Origin: Phyllobacterium calauticae
GTDB taxonomy: Bacteria > Pseudomonadota > Alphaproteobacteria > Rhizobiales > Rhizobiaceae
Assembly: GCF_019991125.1 (NCBI RefSeq)
Contig: NZ_JAGENB010000003.1
Location: 434,001 to 498,000, forward strand
Direction of reading: 5' to 3'
Length of the DNA: 64,000 bases
Below the pieces are notes generated by a model, which was not told where the DNA came from, searched no databases, and saw only the letters and a program-made list of their open reading frames with translations. The translations under genes and the position numbers were made by a program. Positions 19,254-31,213 of this stretch are shown here, one piece after another (position 1 is the first letter of the stretch; each line of letters begins with the position of its first letter).

Positions 19254-20147
19254 ATGGCAGTGCGCGCGCAATTTGCAAAGATGAACGGGCTTGGCAACGA
19301 GATAATCGTTGCCGACATGCGCGGCCGTGCGGATCATGTTGCGCCAGGGGCGGCCATTGCACTCAATGGCGATCCAGCCACCAAGTTCGATCAGATCATG
19401 GCAATCCATACGCCGCGCACCCAGGGTACGGAAGCCTATATCGAGATCATCAACTCCGACGGCACTCAGGCACAGGCCTGCGGCAACGGCATGCGCTGTG
19501 TCGTGCAGGCTCTTGCTGCCGAAACCGGCAAACGGGAATTCACCTTCGAAACCATCGCCGGAATATTGACCGCCCATGAACATGCCGACGGCATGATTTC
19601 CGTCGATATGGGCAAGCCCCGTTTCGGCTGGCAGGAAATCCCACTGGCTGAAGCCTTCCACGACACACGCCAGATCGAATTGCAGATCGGACCGATTGAT
19701 GCGCCTGTCCTGCACTCCCCCTCCGTCGCGAGCATGGGCAACCCACACGCGATCTTCTGGGTCGAGCAGGATGTCTGGACCTACGATCTCGAGCGCTTTG
19801 GCCCGCTGCTCGAAAATCACCCGATTTTCCCCGAACGCGCCAACATTTCGATTGCCCACGTGACCAGCCGCAATGCCATGACCCTGCGCACCTGGGAGCG
19901 CGGCGCCGGGCTGACCCGGGCCTGCGGTTCGGCCGCCTGCGCAGCGGCCGTGTCCGGTGCCCGCACAGGCCGCACCGAACGAACCGTGACGGTGACCGTT
20001 CCCGGTGGTCCGCTGGTGATTGAATGGCTGGACAATGATCATGTCATGATGACCGGACCCGCCGAATGGGAATTTTCCGGCTCGTTTGATCCGCAGACCG
20101 GTCAATGGCAGCGGGACGAGACAACACCATCGCAGGGGGCTGCCTGA
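19254..20147 (+). CDS. dapF: Diaminopimelate epimerase
   Basis: PLP-independent racemase converting LL- to meso-diaminopimelate for lysine and peptidoglycan. Both catalytic cysteines are visible: ACGNGMRCV and [29 protein letters not shown] is the usual N-terminus. The ATG at 19254 ([16 protein letters not shown]) is preferred by comparison with relatives; an in-frame ATG at 19230 would add eight residues. The protein is 297 aa. Its TGA overlaps the mtaB ATG (TGATG), so the two are translationally coupled. The pathway follows asd, which lies elsewhere in the window. Confidence 0.95.
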   Translation: MAVRAQFAKMNGLGNEIIVADMRGRADHVAPGAAIALNGDPATKFDQIMAIHTPRTQGTEAYIEIINSDGTQAQACGNGMRCVVQALAAETGKREFTFETIAGILTAHEHADGMISVDMGKPRFGWQEIPLAEAFHDTRQIELQIGPIDAPVLHSPSVASMGNPHAIFWVEQDVWTYDLERFGPLLENHPIFPERANISIAHVTSRNAMTLRTWERGAGLTRACGSAACAAAVSGARTGRTERTVTVTVPGGPLVIEWLDNDHVMMTGPAEWEFSGSFDPQTGQWQRDETTPSQGAA

Positions 20148-21430
20148 TGGCTGTGGATGTCGTCACGTTTGGCTGCCGCCTCAACACTTACGAATCCGAG
20201 GTGATGAAGCGTGAGGCCGACGCTGCCGGGCTCGGCACACTGGAAAACGGTGCGATCATCTTCAATACCTGCGCCGTGACCAGCGAGGCCGTGCGGCAGG
20301 CGCGGCAGGCAATCCGCAAGGCACGCCGCGACAATCCGCAGGCCCGCATCATTGTCACCGGCTGCGCCGCCCAGACCGGGGCTGACGAATTTGCCGCCAT
20401 GGATGAGGTTGATCTCGTTCTCGGCAACGAGGAAAAACTGAAATCCAATTCGTACCGCATGCTGCCCGATTTCGGTGTCAACCAGTTCGAGAAGGTGCGC
20501 GTCAACGACATCATGGAGGTGCGTGAAACCGCATCCCACATGGTCGATGCCATCGAGGGACGGGCACGGGCCTTTGTACAGGTACAGAACGGCTGCGATC
20601 ATCGCTGCACGTTCTGCATCATCCCCTATGGCCGCGGCAATTCCCGCTCCGTACCGATGGGCGGCGTGATCGAACAGGTCAAACGGCTCGTTGGCAACGG
20701 CTATAACGAAGTGGTCCTCACCGGCGTCGACATGACCAGCTATGGACCCGATCTGCCGGGCTCCTTGCGCCTCGGCAAGCTCGTCAAGACCGTTCTCGGC
20801 CAAGTGCCTGATCTGAAGCGTCTGCGCCTCTCCTCTATTGATTCCATCGAAGCGGATGATGATCTGATGGAGGCACTGGCGACGGAAAGCCGGCTGATGC
20901 CGCACCTGCATCTGTCGCTGCAGTCGGGCGACAACATGATCCTGAAGCGGATGAAACGCCGCCATCTGCGCGAGAACTCCATCGAGTTCTGCGAAAACGT
21001 CCGTAAGATCCGCCCCGATATTGTGTTCGGTGCCGATATCATTGCCGGCTTCCCCACCGAGACCGATGAGATGTTTGAAAACTCCATCGGGATTGTCGAG
21101 GAATGCGGGCTGACCCATCTGCATGTCTTCCCGTTCAGCCCGCGCGAAGGCACGCCGGCAGCGCGCATGCCGCAGGTGAACCGGCAGATCGTCAAAACCC
21201 GCGCTGCCCGGCTGCGGGCGGCGGGTAACGCGGCTTACCGCTCCCATCTCGACCGTCTTGTCGGCACGAACCAGCGCATACTCGTCGAACGCGAGGGCCT
21301 TGGCCGCACCGAAGGGTTTACCCTCGTCGGGCTGAACGGCGGGGCACCCGGCGAAATCATTGAACGGCCGATCAGCGGGCATGACGGCGACAGGCTGCTG
21401 GCCGCAGACAGCAACCGGCACGCAGCGTAA
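20147..21430 (+). CDS. mtaB: tRNA t6A37 methylthiotransferase (MtaB-type radical SAM)
   Basis: 427 aa. The order of domains is the N-terminal UPF0004 domain with cysteines in FGCRLN, FNTCAV and VTGCAAQ for one Fe-S cluster, then the radical-SAM core with CDHRCTFCIIPYGRGNSRS, and a C-terminal TRAM-like tail (about 380-427). The RGNSRS sequence after the cluster motif fits MtaB rather than MiaB (which usually has RG.E.SR). The product is ms2t6A37, which stabilises decoding of ANN codons. The start at 20147 overlaps the dapF stop codon. Confidence 0.9.
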   Translation: MAVDVVTFGCRLNTYESEVMKREADAAGLGTLENGAIIFNTCAVTSEAVRQARQAIRKARRDNPQARIIVTGCAAQTGADEFAAMDEVDLVLGNEEKLKSNSYRMLPDFGVNQFEKVRVNDIMEVRETASHMVDAIEGRARAFVQVQNGCDHRCTFCIIPYGRGNSRSVPMGGVIEQVKRLVGNGYNEVVLTGVDMTSYGPDLPGSLRLGKLVKTVLGQVPDLKRLRLSSIDSIEADDDLMEALATESRLMPHLHLSLQSGDNMILKRMKRRHLRENSIEFCENVRKIRPDIVFGADIIAGFPTETDEMFENSIGIVEECGLTHLHVFPFSPREGTPAARMPQVNRQIVKTRAARLRAAGNAAYRSHLDRLVGTNQRILVEREGLGRTEGFTLVGLNGGAPGEIIERPISGHDGDRLLAADSNRHAA

Positions 21431-21453
21431 TCACAACGAGCAAAGCAGCATTC

Positions 21454-22902
21454 ATGGCTCTGGGTTTTATCAAAAAGATATTTTCATTCGGCAAGAAGGA
21501 AGTCGACGAGGTTCCGGCCGAAGTACCTGTCCCCGCGCTCGAGGCGCCCGTTCAACCGACCACCGAACAGGTTTATGAGGACACGACGGCACAGGAAGCC
21601 CTGCCCGTTCCAGCCGAGGCGGAACCTGTCGAGGCCGAGCTGGTTGAGCCGGTGCCCGTTGCAGAGCTGCCGCAACCGGTCGCGCCCGAACCCGAACCAG
21701 TCATAACCCCAGTTATCCGGGAAACGGCGTTGGCCGAGCCCGAACCAGTTATCTTACCGGTCGAGGAAGAGCTGCCCATTCCATTCAATGCCTCGGAAGA
21801 ACCGTTTGAACAGACGCTGACAGAAGCGCTGACACCCCCCGTGCATGTGCCGGAACCCATTATCGACATGCCTGCACCGGTGGAGCCGGTTGTGGCGCCC
21901 AAGCCGGCCTCGTCAAAGGTAACAGTCACCAGGACCGTAGAGGAGAAGAAAGCCGAAGAGCAGGTTACCGCCGAGCCGGAGAAACGCCTTACCTGGTTCG
22001 AGCGGCTGCGCAAGGGCCTGGCCCGCTCATCCCAGCAGCTGGGCGATTCCATCGGCGGCATCTTTACCCGTCGCAAGCTCGACGAAGACACGCTGCAGGA
22101 TCTCGAAGATGTGCTGATTCAAGCCGATCTCGGCATGGAAACCGCCATCCGCATTACCGGTTCCCTGAGCGCCACGCGTTACGGCAAGGATATCAGTTCG
22201 GAGGAAGTCCGCACCATTATGGCGACTGAGATCGAAAAGGTGCTCGGGCCGGTTGCCAAGCCGCTGGAACTCGACCTTTCGCACAAACCGCATGTCATTC
22301 TGGTTGTCGGCGTCAACGGCACCGGCAAGACCACGACCATCGGCAAGCTCGCAGCTAAACTCACTGCCGGCGGTCTCAGCGTCATGCTGGCGGCCGGCGA
22401 TACATTCCGCGCTGCGGCGATCGAGCAATTGCATATCTGGGGCAAGCGCACCGGCGCACCGGTGGTTTCGTCGAAGCTCGGTGCCGATGCGGCCGGGCTT
22501 GCATATGATGCCTGGAAACAGGCAAAGGAGGCCGGAAGCGACGTCCTGATCATCGATACAGCCGGACGCCTGCAGAACCGGACCGAGCTGATGGACGAGC
22601 TTGCCAAGATTGTCCGCGTCCTCGGCAAGAACGATCCCGATGCTCCGCATACCGTGCTGCAGACACTGGATGCCACCACCGGCCAGAATGCCCTCAATCA
22701 GGTCGAGATTTTCAAGAATGTCGCCGGCGTCAACGGTCTCGTCATGACCAAGCTCGACGGCACGGCACGCGGCGGCATCCTCGTTGCTATTTCAGCCAGG
22801 CACAAATTGCCGGTTTATTTCATCGGCGTGGGCGAGCAGGTCGATGATCTCGAGCCCTTTGCCGCCAAAGATTTTGCCAAAGCCATCGCGGGAGTTGCAT
22901 GA
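21454..22902 (+). CDS. ftsY: Signal recognition particle receptor FtsY
   Basis: 482 aa. The N-terminal A region (about 20-170) is acidic and rich in Pro/Glu/Val repeats, as is usual for membrane- and translocon-associating FtsY. The NG domain follows: the N helices ([26 protein letters not shown]), then GTPase motifs G1 [17 protein letters not shown], the [14 protein letters not shown] insertion-box start, G3 [19 protein letters not shown] and G4 [10 protein letters not shown]. It docks SRP-bound ribosomes at the Sec translocon. The stop overlaps the yciB start by 4 nt. Confidence 0.97.
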   Translation: MALGFIKKIFSFGKKEVDEVPAEVPVPALEAPVQPTTEQVYEDTTAQEALPVPAEAEPVEAELVEPVPVAELPQPVAPEPEPVITPVIRETALAEPEPVILPVEEELPIPFNASEEPFEQTLTEALTPPVHVPEPIIDMPAPVEPVVAPKPASSKVTVTRTVEEKKAEEQVTAEPEKRLTWFERLRKGLARSSQQLGDSIGGIFTRRKLDEDTLQDLEDVLIQADLGMETAIRITGSLSATRYGKDISSEEVRTIMATEIEKVLGPVAKPLELDLSHKPHVILVVGVNGTGKTTTIGKLAAKLTAGGLSVMLAAGDTFRAAAIEQLHIWGKRTGAPVVSSKLGADAAGLAYDAWKQAKEAGSDVLIIDTAGRLQNRTELMDELAKIVRVLGKNDPDAPHTVLQTLDATTGQNALNQVEIFKNVAGVNGLVMTKLDGTARGGILVAISARHKLPVYFIGVGEQVDDLEPFAAKDFAKAIAGVA

Positions 22903-23570
22903 TGGACCAATCCGTATTTGAACGGGATCCATCCGATCCCAAGCGCAAGGAAGTTACACCGCTTCTGAAGCTGGTGCTGGAACTTGGACCGTTGATGGTC
23001 TTCTTCTTCGCCAATTCCCGCGGCGAATGGCTGATCGAGCGCTTTCCCGTGCTGGCCAACATCGGCGGGCCGATTTTCATCGCCACCGCGCTGTTCATGG
23101 TCGCAACCGTACTGGCGCTGGCCGTGTCTTGGATATTGATCCGCAGCCTGCCGATCATGCCGCTGGTTTCAGGCATCGTGGTTCTGGTGTTTGGTTCGCT
23201 GACACTTTGGCTGCACGACGAAAATTTCATCAAGATAAAGCCGACCATCATCAATGCCCTGTTCGGGGTGATCCTGCTGGGCGGCCTCTACTTCGGCAAA
23301 TCGCTTCTCGGCTATGTTTTCGACAGCGCTTTCAAGCTCAATGCCGAAGGCTGGCGCAAGCTCACGCTGCGCTGGGGCATATTCTTCCTGTTCCTGGCCG
23401 TGTTGAACGAGGTGGTCTGGCGCAGCTTCTCGACGGATTTCTGGGTTGCTTTCAAGGTCTGGGGCACCATGCCCATCACCTTGCTTTTCACCTTCGCGCA
23501 AATGCCGCTGGTGATGAAACACTCGCTTGAACCCTTGGCCGGCAAAGGTACGCAAGGCAAGGAAAAATAG
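22899..23570 (+). CDS. yciB: Inner-membrane septation protein A (YciB/IspZ family)
   Basis: 223 aa with five to six transmembrane segments. [20 protein letters not shown] at the N-terminus and [54 protein letters not shown] in the middle are family signatures (the WRKLT-RW block is very characteristic). YciB interacts with cell-elongation and division components in enterobacteria and was named for intracellular septation in Shigella. It overlaps ftsY by 4 nt, an arrangement widespread in Rhizobiales. It is convergent with ccmG. Confidence 0.93.
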   Translation: MMDQSVFERDPSDPKRKEVTPLLKLVLELGPLMVFFFANSRGEWLIERFPVLANIGGPIFIATALFMVATVLALAVSWILIRSLPIMPLVSGIVVLVFGSLTLWLHDENFIKIKPTIINALFGVILLGGLYFGKSLLGYVFDSAFKLNAEGWRKLTLRWGIFFLFLAVLNEVVWRSFSTDFWVAFKVWGTMPITLLFTFAQMPLVMKHSLEPLAGKGTQGKEK

Positions 23571-23575
23571 CCGCT

Positions 23576-24172
23576 CTAAGGCTTCAGCGCCTTTTCGACA
23601 GCAGGCATCAGATCATCGCGGATCGATGCCTCGCTGAAAGGTCCGACGTGCTTGTAGAGAATGGTGCCGTCGCGACCGACAAGGAAAGTTTCCGGCACGC
23701 CATAGACGCCCCATTCGATCCCGGCCCTGCCGCTCGCATCAACACCGATCATGTCGAACGGATTGCCAAGCTCACCCAGGAATTTCAGCGCGTTTTCGTC
23801 CTTGTCCTTGTAGTTGAGACCGGCGATGCGAAACCGCTTGTCCTTGGCGAGCTGCATCAGCAGCGGATGTTCCGCACGGCATGGCACACACCACGAGCCG
23901 AAGACGTTGACCAGTGTCAGCTGGCCCTTGAAGGCGGCGGGTTCCATACCCGGAACCGGTTGCCCGCCCTTGGTCAACCCTGCCAGAGGCGGAAGGGTCA
24001 GGTTCGGGGCGGGCTTACCGATCAATGCCGAGGGGATGACACTTTCGTCCCGCCCGAGCGCCAGCTGAAAGGCAAAGATACCGGCCAGAACCACAAAGAG
24101 CAGCAGGGGCAGGAACGCAAACAGCGAGAAGCGCCGGTGTGGAGCCTGTCCTTTGATATCCGGTCCGCTCAC
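23576..24172 (-). CDS. ccmG: Thiol:disulfide interchange protein CcmG/DsbE
   Basis: 198 aa membrane-anchored periplasmic thioredoxin that reduces apocytochrome c cysteines before haem attachment. It has an N-terminal anchor (FSLFAFLPLLLFVVLAGIFAFQL), the redox motif VFGSWCVPCRAEHP, and the cis-Pro and GVYGVPETFLVGRDG block that is diagnostic of CcmG. It starts with GTG at 24172, overlapping the ccmD stop by 4 nt. It is the last gene of the visible ccm operon. Confidence 0.95.
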   Translation of the reverse strand: MSGPDIKGQAPHRRFSLFAFLPLLLFVVLAGIFAFQLALGRDESVIPSALIGKPAPNLTLPPLAGLTKGGQPVPGMEPAAFKGQLTLVNVFGSWCVPCRAEHPLLMQLAKDKRFRIAGLNYKDKDENALKFLGELGNPFDMIGVDASGRAGIEWGVYGVPETFLVGRDGTILYKHVGPFSEASIRDDLMPAVEKALKP

Positions 24173-24339
24173 GATGCGTTATCCGTTCGCGCCTCAGAGC
24201 GGCGGCGTACGCCACGGGTTTCCAGCTCCTGCAGCGCGAGACGCTGCGTGCGCTGATCGATCAGTATCCAGCCGACGAGCGCCACGAGGACAGCTATGGA
24301 CACGCCGTAGGACGCGAGGACAAAAGCCGTATGGGTCAT
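24169..24339 (-). CDS. ccmD: Haem exporter subunit CcmD
   Basis: Small gene of 56 aa found by position and translation. MTHTAFVLASYGVSIAVLVAL starts a single transmembrane helix (residues about 5-28), and a basic cytoplasmic tail (RTQRLALQELETRGVRRRSEAR) follows, the normal CcmD design. CcmD is needed to release holo-CcmE from CcmABC. It starts 2 nt after the ccmC stop, and its TGA overlaps the GTG of ccmG. The segment YGVS.A-VALVGWILID-R-QRLALQ-LE-RG-RRRS agrees with the family. Confidence 0.9.
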   Translation of the reverse strand: MTHTAFVLASYGVSIAVLVALVGWILIDQRTQRLALQELETRGVRRRSEARTDNAS

Positions 24340-24341
24340 GA

Positions 24342-25106
24342 TTACACTCCCCTCCGTTCCGCACTGCGTGCCGCGATACGGCGCATGGCGACAACCCGCC
24401 TGCGCCAGATCTCATTGCGCATGGCCATGATGTGCAGGGTGAAGAACAGGAGCGTGAAGCCAACGGCCATCACCAGAAGCGGCCAGAGCAATGAAGGATG
24501 AATGGTGGGTCCTCCCATGCGGATAACCGATGCGGGCTGATGCAGTGTGTTCCACCAGTCGACGGAGAACTTGATGATCGGAATGTTGATGAAACCGACC
24601 AGCGTCAGGATAGCCGTCGCCTTGGAGGATTTTGCCGCATCGTCCATCGCCCGGGTCAGCGCAATGATGCCGAGATACATCAGGAACAGCACGAAAACCG
24701 AAGTCAGCCGTGCGTCCCACACCCACCAGGTGCCCCACATGGGTTTGCCCCACAACGAGCCGGTAATGAGCGCGAGAGCCGTGAAAGCAGCGCCTATGGG
24801 TGCTGCTGCCTTGGCGGAGACATCCGCCAGCGGGTGGCGCCAGACCAACGTTCCGATGGCTGAAATGCTCATGACCGTGTAGCACATCATCGACAGCCAT
24901 GCGAAAGGCACATGGATGAACATGATCTTGACGGTCGAACCCTGCTGATAGTCATCGGGCGCCTGGAAGGACATCCACAATCCGGCAGCCAGAACCAGCA
25001 ATGTGATCCCGACAAGCCATGGCAGCACGATCCCTGCAAAGTTGATGAACCGGGTTGGGTTGGCCAGATCGATCCAGCGTCCGGCTTTTGAAACAGCTTC
25101 AGTCAT
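24342..25106 (-). CDS. ccmC: Haem exporter protein CcmC
   Basis: 254 aa with six transmembrane segments. It has the periplasmic tryptophan-rich motif WGTWWVWDARLTS flanked by the haem-ligand histidine segments FIHVPFAWLSM and WWNTLHQPAS. CcmC delivers haem to the chaperone CcmE. It lies 91 bp downstream of ccmB and 2 nt before ccmD. The C-terminal tail is short and basic. Confidence 0.96.
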   Translation of the reverse strand: MTEAVSKAGRWIDLANPTRFINFAGIVLPWLVGITLLVLAAGLWMSFQAPDDYQQGSTVKIMFIHVPFAWLSMMCYTVMSISAIGTLVWRHPLADVSAKAAAPIGAAFTALALITGSLWGKPMWGTWWVWDARLTSVFVLFLMYLGIIALTRAMDDAAKSSKATAILTLVGFINIPIIKFSVDWWNTLHQPASVIRMGGPTIHPSLLWPLLVMAVGFTLLFFTLHIMAMRNEIWRRRVVAMRRIAARSAERRGV

Positions 25107-25197
25107 GGCGATTTCTTAGCTTCCCGGGCTCTATTTCGCAATTCACCATCACATGATCCTCCCAAGCCCGAAAGGATCGTGCGTCGCGCGGCGCATG

Positions 25198-25863
25198 TCA
25201 ATCAGCCGACGATTTCAACGCTGCGGCGGCTGCCAGCGGTCCAATGACCGCAAAGAACAGTGTAATTGCAACGAGAATAAGAAAGGGCGCGACAAAAGGC
25301 GCGGGGTCTTCCACTGCTCCGTAGGCTGCCGACACGCCGAAGATCAGCACGGGAATGGTCAAAGGCAGGATGATCACCGACACGAGCAGGCCGCCGCGCG
25401 GCAGTGCGACGGCAACCGCGGCGCCGACGGCGCCGATCAGCGCGATGGCCGGTGTGCCGACGAGCAGGGTCAGGGTTGTGGCGCCGATGGCTGCGGGCTC
25501 CATGTTCATGAACAGGCCGAGCAAAGGGGAAGCTATGACCAGAGGCAGCACACACGTGCTCCAATGCGCCAGGCATTTCACCAGCACGGTCAATGCCAAT
25601 ATGTGCCGGTCCGAAGCCATGATCAGCAGATCGAGAGATCCGTCGTCGCGGTCGGCCTGAAACAGCCGGTCGAGACCGAGCAGCGTCGCCAGAAGGGCGC
25701 CGATCCACAGCATCGCAGGTCCGATTCGCGCAAGGAGCTTCAAATCCGGCCCGACACCGAACGGCACGACGGCGATAACGGCGAGAAAGAACAGTATCCC
25801 GATCAGCACGCCTCCACCGGCACGCAGACCCAATCGGGTGTCGCGGAGAAACAGCGAAAGCAT
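25198..25863 (-). CDS. ccmB: Haem exporter protein CcmB
   Basis: 221 aa, six hydrophobic segments, permease subunit of the CcmAB transporter. It has the opening SLFLRDTRLGLRAGGGVLIGILFFLAVIAVVPFGVGPD and the conserved LLGLDRLFQADRDDGSLDLLIMA, the stretch that contacts the ATPase. Its ATG overlaps the last base of the ccmA stop codon (25863), which couples the two genes. CcmAB uses ATP to release haem-loaded CcmE. Confidence 0.95.
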   Translation of the reverse strand: MLSLFLRDTRLGLRAGGGVLIGILFFLAVIAVVPFGVGPDLKLLARIGPAMLWIGALLATLLGLDRLFQADRDDGSLDLLIMASDRHILALTVLVKCLAHWSTCVLPLVIASPLLGLFMNMEPAAIGATTLTLLVGTPAIALIGAVGAAVAVALPRGGLLVSVIILPLTIPVLIFGVSAAYGAVEDPAPFVAPFLILVAITLFFAVIGPLAAAAALKSSAD

Positions 25864-26474
25864 CAGAAACCGCCCTTTCCCATCACGAGTTCCTGAGCCC
25901 CGTCCAATCCCAGCGGCAGATGGGTTGCGGCGACGACAATACCGCCGCCGGAAAGATGCGCATGCATGACGCGGGCAAACTGATCCTCCGATCCTTTGTC
26001 GAGGCCCGCCGTCGGTTCATCCAGAAGCCAGACCGGGCGATGGCTGATCAGGAGCCGCGCGATACTGGCACGCCGTTTTTGCCCAGTGGAGAGATAGCCG
26101 AACGGCAGATGGCCGATATCGCCGAGCTGCACGCGGTCCAGCGCTTCACCAACGGTATGGTTCCCGATGCCGCAGAACGACTGCCAGAAGCGCAGATTCT
26201 CTTCGACGCTCAGGACGGGTTTCATGGCATTGAGGTGACCGAGATAATGGCAGGCCGAAACAAGCCCGTCGAAACCGGCTGGTGCGGCATCAAGCCGGAT
26301 GCGGCCTTCGGCTTTGTCCAGAAGTCCGGCGATGATTCGCAGGAGCGTTGATTTCCCGGCCCCGTTCGGCCCCGTAATCATCAGCGCCTCTCCACCCGCG
26401 ACGGCAAAGTTCAGCCCGGAAAACAAAATCTCCCCGCCCCGCTCCCCTGCCAGATTTTCGGCGACTAACCGCAT
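25863..26474 (-). CDS. ccmA: Haem exporter ATP-binding protein CcmA
   Basis: 203 aa ABC ATPase. Walker A is ITGPNGAGKSTLLR, the Q-loop region follows, the signature is YLSTGQKRRASIARLL, Walker B is VWLLDEPTAGLD and the H-loop is ATHLPLGL. The LSTGQKRR variant of the ABC signature is typical of CcmA. The ATG at 26474 (MRLVAENLAGERG) is preferred, with GGGA 6 nt upstream; the frame is open 18 codons further into the acnA-ccmA divergent region. First gene of ccmABCDG; ccmE, ccmF and ccmH are not in the window. Confidence 0.93.
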   Translation of the reverse strand: MRLVAENLAGERGGEILFSGLNFAVAGGEALMITGPNGAGKSTLLRIIAGLLDKAEGRIRLDAAPAGFDGLVSACHYLGHLNAMKPVLSVEENLRFWQSFCGIGNHTVGEALDRVQLGDIGHLPFGYLSTGQKRRASIARLLISHRPVWLLDEPTAGLDKGSEDQFARVMHAHLSGGGIVVAATHLPLGLDGAQELVMGKGGF

Positions 26475-26774
26475 GAAGTTCCCGCTCTTGTTAACCCCGA
26501 CGTGCCGCCCGGAATGACCCGTGTGCATTTCGACGCAGTCTCAAATTTTGACGAATGTCGGTCTGGCACAGATCGATGAAAATCTCTATATAGCAGTCAA
26601 CCATGCCAGCGGTCGGCATGGAAACCATTTTTGGCCGATCTTCAATACGGGCGCCTTTTCGGACCTGTAGCGGGACGGACAGCGGAAATGACTGCACCCG
26701 CACCTTAGCGCGTCCTTGAAACGCGGCAAAGGCGTTCGTCCCGGGTGAGGCCAGTAGCATAAGGACGACGCAAC
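26475..26774. other. Divergent control region of ccmA and acnA
   Basis: 300 bp without a supported gene. A perfect 7-bp inverted repeat CCATGCC...GGCATGG lies at 26601-26621 and would fall in the acnA leader. It has no U-run directly after it, so it is more likely an RNA structure or operator than a terminator. AT-rich sequence with TATATA at 26586-26591 lies just upstream of it and could belong to an acnA promoter. Confidence 0.4.
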
Positions 26775-29462
<2,688 letters not shown>

Positions 29463-29486
29463 AGCAGCGAAAAGCTCTGAAATCGG

Positions 29487-29516
29487 AGACCGCCGGGCAA
29501 CCGGCGGTCTTTTTTT
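29487..29516 (+). terminator. Intrinsic terminator of acnA
   Basis: Stem AGACCGCC/GGCGGTCT with loop GGGCAACC, followed by a run of seven T (29510-29516). It starts 25 bp after the acnA stop. Confidence 0.9.
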
Positions 29517-29609
29517 CGCGATTTCGCCAATAATTATATGGTTTTGCCTGTAAACGTGATCGAATTCACCTCAAAGTGACTTCCTCTTGATAAAACGCAT
29601 CCCTATCAA

Positions 29610-30440
29610 TTGTCTGGCAATCACTCTCATACAAGATCAAAGAAAAATTCGGGAAGAAAGCTCGTACCCTTGACCCTGCGCCCTCTGCTCAAAGCCATTC
29701 TGATCGCCTGCCCGCTCCTTGTAGCGGCAGGGTTCCCGTGGCCGGTTTATGCCGGGAGCATCGGCACGAAACCGGATGGCGTGGTTGAGCTTTATACCTC
29801 GCAAGGCTGCGGCTCATGCCCACCTGCCGATGCCGTCCTCAAACAGCTGGTCGCGGAAGGGAAAGTCGTCGCACTGGCCTTCCATGTTGACTATTGGGAT
29901 TATCGCGGGTGGGTGGACAATCTCGCCCTGCCCGAAAATACCGCGCGGCAGAATGCCTATCGCAAGGCACTCGGACTGACAGGTGTTTACACACCGCAGG
30001 CAATCCTCAATGGCCGCGAGCATGTAAACGGTCAGGACGGCGGTAAAATCCGGCGCCGAATCGATGAGATGCGCAATAGTGATTCTGGCCTGACAATTCC
30101 CGTATCGATCGAAAAAACCTCTCCGGATCGCCTGGTGATCAATATTGGTGAGGGGCCTGCCGCAAAAAATCCTGTGCGCGTTCTTCTTGCCTATTTCAAT
30201 AAGGAAACCATTGTTTCCATACCCGATGGCGAGAACGGCGGGCGCAATGTCAGCTACGCCAACAGCGTCCGCGCGATGGAAACCGTTGGCATGTGGGATG
30301 GCAAATCCCAGAAGATCGAAATTCCGCTGACCGAAATCGCCAGCAAGAAGGCTTCCGGCTGCGCTGTCCTGTTGCAGGAAATGCTTGGTGAAGGCAAACC
30401 GGGGCCTATCATTGGCGCCTCGATCATGACAAAGCCCTGA
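29610..30440 (+). CDS. DUF1223 thioredoxin-like secreted protein
   Basis: The family is recognised from VVELYTSQGCGSCPPADAVL, with a CGSC motif of thioredoxin type, followed by HVDYWDYRGWVDNLALPENTARQNAYRKAL and GVYTPQAILNGREHVNG, all typical of DUF1223. A hydrophobic N-terminus (LKAILIACPLLVAAGFPWPVYAG) is a signal peptide, so the domain is periplasmic. The start is not settled. The open frame begins with TTG at 29610, and no ATG occurs before the signal peptide; a second TTG near 29668 is an alternative. The function is unknown; a redox role is inferred. Confidence 0.82.
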   Translation: MSGNHSHTRSKKNSGRKLVPLTLRPLLKAILIACPLLVAAGFPWPVYAGSIGTKPDGVVELYTSQGCGSCPPADAVLKQLVAEGKVVALAFHVDYWDYRGWVDNLALPENTARQNAYRKALGLTGVYTPQAILNGREHVNGQDGGKIRRRIDEMRNSDSGLTIPVSIEKTSPDRLVINIGEGPAAKNPVRVLLAYFNKETIVSIPDGENGGRNVSYANSVRAMETVGMWDGKSQKIEIPLTEIASKKASGCAVLLQEMLGEGKPGPIIGASIMTKP

Positions 30441-30466
30441 TTTTAAAGAGCATTTCTGTAGGCAAG

Positions 30467-30490
30467 AAAAAAGGCTGGTAAAACCAGCCT
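30467..30490 (-). terminator. Leftward intrinsic terminator without a protein gene upstream
   Basis: On the minus strand AGGCTGGT-TTT-ACCAGCCT is followed by TTTTTT. On the plus strand the hairpin lacks a T-run, so it serves leftward transcripts only. No convincing minus-strand ORF lies between here and the rightward gene at 30836, which implies a non-coding transcript. Confidence 0.8.
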
Positions 30491-30640
30491 GAAGTCTTGG
30501 GGCTTGTTGCCATTGAGAGACTGAATGGTTCGGCCAGAACAGCCCGTTTGGGCGGGGGGCTTGGGGTATCGGACCGCTCAAGACCGAACCGTCTCAGACA
30601 ACGGACTGAAGGTGGGTCTGAAATCCGGCGGCAATGCGAG
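30467..30640 (-). ncRNA. Candidate structured small RNA (possibly 6S RNA)
   Basis: The minus strand ends at a strong intrinsic terminator and contains a long imperfect hairpin. GTTGTC pairs with GGCAAC, GAGAC with GTCTC, and GGTTCGGTC with GGCCGAACC (30505-30535 against 30582-30602). A C-rich apical part contains the small hairpin GCCC-AAAC-GGGC. A long rod with internal bubbles in an unoccupied gap of nearly 400 bp fits 6S RNA, but I cannot confirm the family, and the 5' end given is an estimate. A minus-strand open frame here runs through the terminator and is not credible. Confidence 0.42.
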
Positions 30641-30835
30641 TGCAACATGGCGAAACTGTGGCCAGACATCACCAATGGAAACAGGGCGTATTCCTTTGTG
30701 AAAGGCACAGTAGCAGCGACATTTTTGCGTTCAATTGCGCGCGCCCTGACACTTACAGGCTTGTAAATGCGGGCGGAACAGGTCACCCTTCTGTCATCCA
30801 GTTGTCATACGGCAAATCTAAGGGCGGATTGATTG

Positions 30836-31207
30836 ATGGACAGCAATGCAGGTGGCGACGAATCGCAACAGCAGGCGAAACTCATTTCACTCTCCGGCGC
30901 ACGTGATCTCCCCGTTACATTCAATCGGCGGGAACTTGATCAAATCCTCAGAATATACGGCTTCATGGTTTCAGCAGGCGAATGGCGCGATTATGCCATT
31001 GACCACCTGAATGACCGGGCTGTGTTCTCTGTGTTTCGCCGAACCAGTGAAGTGCCGATGTTCCGGATCGAGAAAAATCCGCGGCTGGCCCGCAAGCAAG
31101 GCGCCTATAGCGTGATTGCCGCGAGCGGTCTTATTCTTAAGCGCGGCACGGAGCTCGACAGGGTACTCAGGATCTTCGACAAATCGCTGCGGGTTGTGCG
31201 GAGCTAG
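30836..31207 (+). CDS. DUF2794 protein
   Basis: 123 aa small cytoplasmic protein. The core VTFNRRELDQILRIYGFMVSAGEWRDYAIDHLNDRAVFSVFRR followed by PMFRIEKNPRLARKQGAYSVI is characteristic of DUF2794 of alphaproteobacteria. The ATG at 30836 is preferred over the adjoining TTG at 30833. No function is known. It is convergent with the GNAT gene, whose end lies 6 bp away, without an obvious terminator between. Confidence 0.85.
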   Translation: MDSNAGGDESQQQAKLISLSGARDLPVTFNRRELDQILRIYGFMVSAGEWRDYAIDHLNDRAVFSVFRRTSEVPMFRIEKNPRLARKQGAYSVIAASGLILKRGTELDRVLRIFDKSLRVVRS

Positions 31208-31213
31208 AGCTGC

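Noticed and set aside
30424-30786. Minus-strand open frame of 120 codons in the DUF1223-DUF2794 gap
   Set aside because: It runs through a strong intrinsic terminator and into the DUF1223 gene, lacks a ribosome-binding site, and its sequence has no recognisable features; a non-coding RNA fits better.
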